A model generated the notes under the pieces. It ran no database searches, was not told the origin of the DNA, and worked only from the letters and a program-made list of their open reading frames with translations. From Pseudonocardia halophobica (GTDB taxonomy: Bacteria > Actinomycetota > Actinomycetes > Mycobacteriales > Pseudonocardiaceae), in NCBI RefSeq assembly GCF_027922425.1, contig NZ_BSFQ01000003.1, positions 124,001 to 188,000 on the forward strand: a stretch of DNA of 64,000 bases. Direction: 5' to 3'. The position numbers and the translations under genes are program-made. Each line of letters begins with the position of its first letter. Positions within the stretch are counted from its first letter, which is position 1. Positions 58,322-64,000 of this stretch are shown one piece after another.

Positions 58322-58372
58322 CTCGGGGTACGAGGGAGCTCGGGGTACGAGGGAGCTCGGGGTACGAGGGAG
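58322..58372. repeat. Three perfect 17-bp tandem repeats
   Basis: CTCGGGGTACGAGGGAG occurs three times head-to-tail without mismatches (58322-58338, 58339-58355, 58356-58372). It lies 24-74 bp upstream of the AhpD-like ATG, within its leader or promoter. Each unit contains the palindromic-looking CTCGggGtaCGAG. It may be an operator array or a slippage-prone microsatellite. Confidence 0.85.
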
Positions 58373-58494
58373 ACGACGGCGACACGATCGATGTGAGGCG
58401 CTGTGTCCCAGGTCACGCTTTCCCGTGAGCGGCAACTGCCCCTAGAGCGGCACCTCCCGCTCACGACCCCCGATGACCAGGCCGGACGAGCCGG

Positions 58495-59826
58495 TCAGCG
58501 CTCGCACAACCGGCGGTGCCAGGCGAGCGCGCCGGCGTCCGTCAGCACCGCGATCTGGTCGACGACGACCCGCAGCCGGGCGGCGTCGTCGCCGGCCGCG
58601 GCCCACTCCCCCGCCCGCACCGGGTCGAGGGTCCCGGGGGCGCCGGCCAGCAGCGCCTCGCCCAGCTCCTTCAGCAGCTCCCGCTGCCGCGCCTGCATCC
58701 GCAGCCGGTCGGGGTCGCTCATCACGTACCGCAACGCGACGGCCTTGAGCAGCGCCACCTCCGCGGCCGCCTCGGGGGGCACCACGAGGTCGGCGGTGTA
58801 GCGGAGCACCGGCCCGTCGCCGTGGGCGTCGAGCGTGGCGTCCGTCGCCGCGCGGACGAACCGCCCGACGAGCTCGCTGGTCAGCCGCTTGAGCGCGGCG
58901 TGCGCGACGGCGGGTGCGGTCGCGGTGTCGAAGCCCTTCACCGCGTCGACGACGGGCAGCCGGGCGAGCTCCGCGGCCGCGACCTCGCACGCGGCCGGAT
59001 CGGCGCCGAAGTGCGTGCTCGCCAGGAGCGCGAGCACGGCCCGCTCCTCGGGCGCGGCCAGCGCGGCCAGGTCGATCCGGCCGGAGAGGATCCCGTCCTC
59101 GACGTCGTGCACCGAGTAGGCGACGTCGTCGGACCAGTCCATGACCTGGGCCTCGACGCAGCGCCGGGGCCTGGGGACGGAGCCGCCCGTCTGCTCCGGG
59201 GCACCCTCGCGCACCCAGTCGAACACCGCGCCGTCCTCGTCGTAGGCGCCGAACTTCCGCTCCGCGCCGCGCCGCCGCCAGGGGTACTTGCAGCTGGCGT
59301 CGAGGGTCGCGCGGGTGAGGTTGAGGCCGCCGGGGTGCTCGCCGGTGTCGTCGACGAGGGCGACCTTGGGCTCGAGCCGGGTGAGGATCCGCAGGGTCTG
59401 GGCGTTGCCCTCGAACCCGCCGCAGGCCGCGCCGAACTCGTCGAGCGCGCGTTCGCCGTTGTGCCCGAAGGGCGGGTGCCCGATGTCGTGCGCGAGCCCG
59501 GCGGTGTCGACGACGTCCGGGTCGCAGCCGAGCTCCTCGGCGATCCCGCGGCCGATCTGCGCGACCTCCAGCGAGTGGGTCAGCCGGGTGCGCGGGATGC
59601 CGGTGATCTCGGCGGCCTCGCCCGGCCCCACCACCTGTGTCTTCCCCGCGAGCCGGCGCAGCGCCGCGGAGTGCAACACCCGGGCGCGGTCGCGGGAGAA
59701 GGGCGAGCGCTTCTCCGGGCGGTGGTGCTCGCCGAGCCCGGACCCCTTGGGCGGCTCGGGAAGCAGGCGGGCGCGGTCGTGGTCGTCGTACCCCTCCCGG
59801 GCCGGCGCCGGGACCGTCGCGGTCAT
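58495..59826 (-). CDS. dgt: Deoxyguanosinetriphosphate triphosphohydrolase-like protein
   Basis: A 443-aa HD-domain dNTP triphosphohydrolase. Metal ligands are in '[21 protein letters not shown]' (H) and '[24 protein letters not shown]' (HD). '[24 protein letters not shown]' opens the domain and '[18 protein letters not shown]' supplies the distal Asp. The enzyme cleaves dNTPs to nucleoside plus triphosphate, trimming dNTP pools and hindering DNA phages. In actinobacteria it normally lies next to dnaG. Here a block of about 7 kb with ECF41 genes separates them. Confidence 0.95.
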   Translation of the reverse strand: MTATVPAPAREGYDDHDRARLLPEPPKGSGLGEHHRPEKRSPFSRDRARVLHSAALRRLAGKTQVVGPGEAAEITGIPRTRLTHSLEVAQIGRGIAEELGCDPDVVDTAGLAHDIGHPPFGHNGERALDEFGAACGGFEGNAQTLRILTRLEPKVALVDDTGEHPGGLNLTRATLDASCKYPWRRRGAERKFGAYDEDGAVFDWVREGAPEQTGGSVPRPRRCVEAQVMDWSDDVAYSVHDVEDGILSGRIDLAALAAPEERAVLALLASTHFGADPAACEVAAAELARLPVVDAVKGFDTATAPAVAHAALKRLTSELVGRFVRAATDATLDAHGDGPVLRYTADLVVPPEAAAEVALLKAVALRYVMSDPDRLRMQARQRELLKELGEALLAGAPGTLDPVRAGEWAAAGDDAARLRVVVDQIAVLTDAGALAWHRRLCER

Positions 59827-59837
59827 GGTCGGCGCCC

Positions 59838-60620
59838 TCAGCCGAGCCCGGTGTTCTCGGTCTCGGCCGAGGCGTGGGTGAGCCGGTAGTACAGCAGCGC
59901 AGCGGTCTCGCGGAGGATGTAGCGCGCCTGCGTCTCCCGCGTCTGCACGACGGGCCCGCTGCGGGTCGGCGAGGTCCAGGCCTCCAGCCCCGAGTCGCGG
60001 GCCATGGTGCGGGCGCGCAGCGAGTGCCACGGGTCGCTGACGATCAGTGCGCTGCTCCACCCGTCCCGGCTCGCCCGCGCCGCGACGGCCTTGAGGCTGC
60101 CCAGCGTGTCCGCGCCCTCGGCGACCGTGGTGATCGCGCCGGCCGGGACCCCGTTGCGCTCCAGGTACCGCGTGCCGGCCTCGGCCTCGGTGTACTCGTC
60201 CCCGGCGCGGTTGCCGCCGACCGTGACGATCCGCGGGGCGAGCCCCTCCTGGTACAGCGCGACCGCGTGCCGCAGCCGGGCGGCCAGGATCGGGCTCGGC
60301 TCGCCGTCGTACTGCGCCGCCCCGAGGACGACGACGGCGTCGACCGGCCGGTCCCCGTCCACCCGGGCGGTCTGCCAGACCCGGAACATGGTGCCGCCCA
60401 GGATGATCGCGGCGGTGAGCAGCGTTCCGACCACCAGCCGGGCGGCCCAGGTCAGCCCGGTGCGGGTGCGGGGCGTCGGGGTGGTGGGCGGGTCGTCCGT
60501 GTCGCCCGCGCCGGGGCGCGCGGGGCCGCGCACGTGCCGGAGCCGGACGGTCTCCGGCTCGCGGCCACCCCGGCCGGCACCCCGGACAGCACCGCGCCGG
60601 TGCCCGCTCGGTGCGCTCAC
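59838..60620 (-). CDS. YdcF/SanA-like DUF218 membrane protein
   Basis: A 260-aa protein. A Pro/Arg-rich N-terminus of about 50 residues precedes one TM (about 56-78, '[22 protein letters not shown]') and a DUF218 domain: '[32 protein letters not shown]' (landmarks [13 protein letters not shown] and RLRHAVALY), 'IVTVGGN', '[13 protein letters not shown]' and '[20 protein letters not shown]'. SanA/YdcF-like proteins are linked to envelope integrity and may bind SAM or act on cell-wall intermediates. The GTG start overlaps the XdhC stop (GTGA) and dgt follows 11 bp downstream, an operon. Confidence 0.85.
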   Translation of the reverse strand: MSAPSGHRRGAVRGAGRGGREPETVRLRHVRGPARPGAGDTDDPPTTPTPRTRTGLTWAARLVVGTLLTAAIILGGTMFRVWQTARVDGDRPVDAVVVLGAAQYDGEPSPILAARLRHAVALYQEGLAPRIVTVGGNRAGDEYTEAEAGTRYLERNGVPAGAITTVAEGADTLGSLKAVAARASRDGWSSALIVSDPWHSLRARTMARDSGLEAWTSPTRSGPVVQTRETQARYILRETAALLYYRLTHASAETENTGLG

Positions 60621-61672
60621 CCCCCGATCTTCCCCTCCGACGTGCCCAACGCGCGGGCGGCGCGCCCGGAGCGGGCCGCGATGACCTCGGCGACGATCGA
60701 GACGGCGGTCTCGGCCGGGGTGCGGGCGCCGAGGTCCAGCCCGACCGGGCCGTGGATCGCGGCCAGCTCCTCCTCGGTGACGCCCGCGCGCAGCAGCCGC
60801 TCGCGGCGGGCGGCCTGGGTGCGGCGGGAACCGAGCGCGCCGAGGAAGCCCCGGCCGCGGCGGATGCCGTCGATCAGCATGGCGTCGAAGCGCGGGGCGT
60901 GGTCGAGCAGCACGACGACGTCGGCCTCGGTGAAGGCCGACACCGCGGCCCGGGCCTCGTCGAGCCCGGTGACGGTGCGGCCGGCCCAGCCGAGCAGCGC
61001 GGCCTGCGCGAGCAGCGCCTCGCCGATCGCGCCCGAACCCACGACCAGCACGGACGGCACGGGGACCCACAGGTCGAGGAGGATCTCGGTGTCGCCGACG
61101 GTGCGGCGGTCGGTCACGGTGGCGCCGCGGCGCAGCAGCTCCCGCGCGGCCGCCGTGGCCTCGGCGTCGAGCCCCGGGGTGCCGTCCTCGAGGGTGCCGT
61201 GCACCTCCTCCAGGTCCGGACCGGTGAGCACGAGCGCGGCCTCACCGTCGATCGTCGAGACCAGCGCGGCCGGGCGGGCGTCCTCGAGCGCGGCGCCCAG
61301 AGGATCGGCGAGGGCTGCGGGCAGCGGGTGGCCGAGCAGCGTCGCGCCGCCCGCGCACGCCAGCCCCGCCCGCAGCGCCGCGCTCTCCGCGACGTGCGCG
61401 GTACGGGTCTGCGGGAGCCCGGCCGCGGCGCCGGCGAGCGGGACCGCCGAGTCGTCGAGCGCGCCGAGGTAGAGCAGCCCGGCGGTCTCGCCGTCCGCGG
61501 TGCCGGCCAGCAGCTGGCCGGACTCGACGGTGCCGAACCCGTGCCGGTCCAGGACCCGCACGACGCCGACCGTCCCGGTGCCGCCCGCGGCCCAGCGACG
61601 CAGCGCGGCCCCCAGCTCGCGACGGGGATCGATGGACGGGGCGGGAGCGGTCACGAGCGCCAGGGTAGCCAT
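60617..61672 (-). CDS. XdhC/CoxF-family protein
   Basis: A 351-aa protein of the XdhC family, which delivers sulfurated molybdenum cofactor to xanthine dehydrogenase-type hydroxylases. The N-terminal XdhC/CoxI part ('[23 protein letters not shown]') and the C-terminal Rossmann part ('[25 protein letters not shown]', '[35 protein letters not shown]', landmarks [10 protein letters not shown] and [10 protein letters not shown], then '[21 protein letters not shown]') are both present. No molybdenum enzyme is encoded in the window, so its client is elsewhere. Confidence 0.9.
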   Translation of the reverse strand: MATLALVTAPAPSIDPRRELGAALRRWAAGGTGTVGVVRVLDRHGFGTVESGQLLAGTADGETAGLLYLGALDDSAVPLAGAAAGLPQTRTAHVAESAALRAGLACAGGATLLGHPLPAALADPLGAALEDARPAALVSTIDGEAALVLTGPDLEEVHGTLEDGTPGLDAEATAAARELLRRGATVTDRRTVGDTEILLDLWVPVPSVLVVGSGAIGEALLAQAALLGWAGRTVTGLDEARAAVSAFTEADVVVLLDHAPRFDAMLIDGIRRGRGFLGALGSRRTQAARRERLLRAGVTEEELAAIHGPVGLDLGARTPAETAVSIVAEVIAARSGRAARALGTSEGKIGG

Positions 61673-61871
61673 CGCGGCCGCCCGCCGAGGGCCGGGCCGG
61701 GGCCCGATCGGGGGTGCGGGGCTGCGCTCCGGGAACCGGCACGGGATCATCGCCGTTGTCCGGGAAACGGACTTACCTCCTACCGACTCGTCACGGAGCC
61801 ATGGACCCCTCCTGCAGTACCGGCACCGTCCCCCACGGACGGACGTTCCCCTCCCCCGCCGGAGCGATCGC

Positions 61872-63227
61872 ATGACGATCCTCGGCATCCTCCTCGGCGT
61901 GCTGGTCGTCGTGGGCATCACCGCCCTGACCGGCTTCTTCGTCGCCCAGGAGTTCGCGTACATGGCCGTCGACCGGTCGCGGCTCAAGGCCCGCGCGGCC
62001 GAGGGCGGGCCCGACGCAGCGGGCGCCGAGCGCGCCCTCACGGTCACCCGGCGCACCTCCTTCATGCTCTCCGGCGCGCAGCTGGGCATCACCGTCACCG
62101 GCCTGCTGGTCGGTTACGTCGCCGAGCCGCTGATCGGCGAGGGCATCGGCGAACTGCTCGGCGGCGCAGGCTGGGCCGTCGCGCTCGGCACGGTCGTCGC
62201 CCTGCTGCTCTCGACCGTCGTGCAGATGGTCTTCGGCGAGCTGTTCCCGAAGAACCTCGCGATCGCCCGGCCCGAGCCCGTCGCCCGCCGGCTGGCGCTG
62301 CCCACCACGATGTACCTGGCCGCGTTCGGCTGGATCGTGCGGGTGTTCGACGCCGCCTCGAACCTGCTGCTCAAGGCGTTGCGCATCGAGCCGGTGCACG
62401 ACGTCGAGCACGCGGCCACGCCGCGGGACCTCGAGGCGATCATCGACGAGTCCCGCGACAGCGGCGACCTGCGCCCCGACCTGTCGACGATGCTCGACCG
62501 CGTCCTCGACTTCACCGACCGGCCCGCGCGGGCGGCGATGATCCCGCGGCCGCGCGTCACGTCGGTGCAGGCCGACCTGCTGGTGCCCGAGCTCGCCGAG
62601 GCCATGGCGGCGGGGCACTCCCGCTACCCGGTGCTCGACGAGACCGGCGAGGAGGTCGTCGGCGTCGTCTGCCTGCGGGACCTGCTCGCCCTCGAGGGGC
62701 GCGACACCTCGGCCCTGCGGGTCGCGGAGGTCATGCGCCCGGCCGTCGTGGTCCCGGCGTCCCTGCCGCTGCCCGCGGTCGTCGCCGCGCTGCGCGAGGC
62801 GGGCGACGAGTTCGCCTCCGTCGTCGACGAGTACGGCGGCCTGGCCGGCGTGATCACGCTGGAGGACATCGCCGAGGAGCTCGTCGGCGAGATCACGGAC
62901 GAGCACGACCCCGCGCTCGCCGACCGCCCGGTCGGCGCGCCCGACGGCTGGGTCGTCCCCGGCACCATGCACGTCGACGAGGTCGGCCGGCTGATCGACG
63001 CCGACCTGCCCGAGGGCGACTACCAGACCGTCGGCGGCCTGGTGATCGCCGAGCTGCAGCGGCTGCCCGAGCCCGGCGACGTCGTCAGCGTGCGGCTGTC
63101 GCGCGGTGCGGACTCCGACGAGCCCGAGCGGGACCTGCGGATCGAGGTCCGCGAGGTCGCCCGCCGGGTGCCCGAGCAGGTCCGGGTGCGGGTCGTGGAG
63201 ACCGCTCCGGTGGAGGTGGAGCGATGA
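61872..63227 (+). CDS. CNNM/HlyC-type (DUF21-CBS-CorC_HlyC) membrane protein
   Basis: A 451-aa protein. The DUF21/CNNM membrane domain (four TM regions within residues 1-170; 'ALTGFFVAQEFAYMAVDRSRL', 'TSFMLSGAQLGITVTGLLVGYVAEP', 'MVFGELFPKNLAI') is followed by a Bateman pair of CBS domains (about 200-340; 'MIPRPRVTSVQAD', 'EFASVVDEYGGLAGVITLEDIAEELVG', landmarks VVDEYGGLAGV and TLEDI) and a C-terminal CorC_HlyC domain ('YQTVGGLVIAELQRLPEPGDVV'). These proteins are linked to Mg2+/Co2+ transport. It is coupled to a second copy by ATGA. Confidence 0.93.
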   Translation: MTILGILLGVLVVVGITALTGFFVAQEFAYMAVDRSRLKARAAEGGPDAAGAERALTVTRRTSFMLSGAQLGITVTGLLVGYVAEPLIGEGIGELLGGAGWAVALGTVVALLLSTVVQMVFGELFPKNLAIARPEPVARRLALPTTMYLAAFGWIVRVFDAASNLLLKALRIEPVHDVEHAATPRDLEAIIDESRDSGDLRPDLSTMLDRVLDFTDRPARAAMIPRPRVTSVQADLLVPELAEAMAAGHSRYPVLDETGEEVVGVVCLRDLLALEGRDTSALRVAEVMRPAVVVPASLPLPAVVAALREAGDEFASVVDEYGGLAGVITLEDIAEELVGEITDEHDPALADRPVGAPDGWVVPGTMHVDEVGRLIDADLPEGDYQTVGGLVIAELQRLPEPGDVVSVRLSRGADSDEPERDLRIEVREVARRVPEQVRVRVVETAPVEVER

Positions 63228-64000
63228 GCGCCGTGTCGATCGTCGTGTCGATCGCGCTGGTGGCCCTGTCGGCCTTCTTCGTGGCCGTCGAGTTCGCGCT
63301 GGTCGCGGCTCGGCGGTACCGGCTGGAGGAGCAGGCGGGACACAGCGCGTCGGCCCGCGCCGCGCTCCGCAGCGCGCGCGACATCTCACTGCTCCTCGCG
63401 GGCTCCCAGCTCGGCATCACCCTCTGCACGTTGGGCCTCGGTGCGGTCGCCAAACCGGCGGTCGACCACGCGCTCGAGCCCGTGTTCGTCGGGTGGGGGC
63501 TGCCCGCGGGCGCCGCGGGGATCGTGTCGTTCGTGCTGTCGCTGGTCGTGGTGACCTTCGTGCACCTCGTCGTCGGCGAGATGGCGCCGAAGTCCTGGGC
63601 GATCTCGCACCCGGAGCGCTCGGCCACGCTGCTCGCGCTGCCGATGCGGGCGTTCATGGTCGTCACCCGGCCGCTGCTGGTGGCGCTCAACGGGATGGCG
63701 AACTGGTGCCTGCACCGGGTCGGCGTCGAACCCGTCGACGAGATGGCCTCCGGCCGGAACGCCGACGACCTCCGCCAGCTCGTCGACCACTCCGCCCGGG
63801 CCGGCGCGCTCGACGAGGAGCGCCGCGACCAGCTCGTCACCACCCTCGAGCTGGACCGGGCGCCGGTGCGCTCGCTGGTCCACCCCGACCCCGCGGGTGT
63901 GACCTGCGACGACACCGTGGCCCGCATCCGCGAGGTCTCCCGGGACAGCGGGCACCTGCGGCTCGTGGTCCGGGACGGCGACCGCGTGACCGGCTTCGTG
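63224..64000 (+). CDS. Second CNNM/HlyC-type membrane protein, 3'-truncated by window end
   Basis: The ATG overlaps the preceding stop (ATGA, 63224-63227) and the frame stays open to the window end, 259 residues seen. The N-terminus 'SIALVALSAFFVAVEFALVAARRYRLEE' (landmark AFFVAVEFALVAARR), 'LLAGSQLGITLCTLGLGAVAKP', 'TFVHLVVGEMAPKSWAI' (landmarks VVGEMAPKSWAI) and the beginning of the CBS pair ('DHSARAGALDEERRDQLVTTLELD') match the DUF21-CBS family. Tandem CNNM-like pairs are common in actinobacteria and probably form a heteromeric ion transporter. Confidence 0.92.
   Translation, partial: MSAVSIVVSIALVALSAFFVAVEFALVAARRYRLEEQAGHSASARAALRSARDISLLLAGSQLGITLCTLGLGAVAKPAVDHALEPVFVGWGLPAGAAGIVSFVLSLVVVTFVHLVVGEMAPKSWAISHPERSATLLALPMRAFMVVTRPLLVALNGMANWCLHRVGVEPVDEMASGRNADDLRQLVDHSARAGALDEERRDQLVTTLELDRAPVRSLVHPDPAGVTCDDTVARIREVSRDSGHLRLVVRDGDRVTGFV

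Noticed and set aside
58322..58372. Possible CRISPR array
   Set aside because: The three repeats are directly abutting without spacers, only 17 bp long, and no cas gene is nearby.
61673..61871. Possible Mg2+ (M-box/ykoK) riboswitch upstream of the CNNM/HlyC gene
   Set aside because: The leader contains GC-rich inverted segments, but I could not find the conserved M-box sequence blocks, so there is no support beyond the transporter context.

Overview
This is a high-GC actinobacterial chromosome segment. The overlapping start/stop junctions, Lsr2, SigJ-type ECF41 sigma factors, DUF732 and DUF4913 proteins and GC-rich codon use all fit a Pseudonocardiaceae-type organism (Pseudonocardia is a guess from memory of similar gene content). 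No database search was possible, so family names rest on motifs and domain order read from the translations.

Region 1 (1-3406) is a decaying chromosomal edge. It holds the 3' part of a hydantoinase-B/oxoprolinase gene, then multiply frameshifted remnants of an LLM-class flavin oxidoreductase and a GMC oxidoreductase.

Region 2 (about 3407-42184) reads as one integrated conjugative element ending at a tRNA-Asn gene (42185-42257). Its left half is a tightly coupled set of transfer genes: a small two-TM protein, a VirB6/TrbL-like channel protein, an SCO6880-family protein, a VirB4-like ATPase, a VirD4-like coupling protein, a DUF4913 protein and a cell-wall-peptidase-like protein. A leftward block follows, with Lsr2 and a prim-pol primase. 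Next is a rightward Tad/Flp pilus cluster: CpaB-like, TadZ, TadA, TadB, TadC, a pilin-like peptide, three TadE-like proteins, a LysM/winged-helix/BTAD giant and a prepilin peptidase. The right half carries an IS remnant, cargo, an SOS-box-preceded small gene, a relaxase, a MobC-like accessory protein, an AlpA-like excisionase and stacked inverted repeats before the tRNA. I find no integrase.

The cargo is the most interesting part. A leftward, translationally coupled operon of three genes (24911-35468) encodes a NERD-pseudokinase-kinase-ATPase fusion, a CxxC protein of unknown function and a 1684-aa HerA/FtsK-like ATPase with an embedded ExK nuclease-like motif. Gene order and domain content recall DptF-DptG-DptH of phosphorothioation-dependent restriction, PglW of BREX type 2, and the kinase/unknown/ATP-binding tail (MAD6-7-8) of the methylation-associated defence system. 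No DNA-modification gene lies beside it. A TcmP/DUF5131 (three-Cys-motif) pair and a DUF6884 fragment follow, so this looks like a defence island.

Region 3 (42258-64000) is ordinary chromosome. It contains a decayed AAA ATPase, a GlxA-type regulator divergent from a quinone-reductase-like gene, a degenerate EAL-CBS-GGDEF protein, a bicovalent FAD oxidase, trans-aconitate methyltransferase and DnaG. Beyond these are two ECF41 sigma factors with their usual partner types (NmrA-like oxidoreductase, carboxymuconolactone decarboxylase), a secreted HNH-like protein, a DUF732 protein, Dgt, a YdcF-like protein, XdhC and two tandem CNNM/HlyC transporters, the second cut by the window end.
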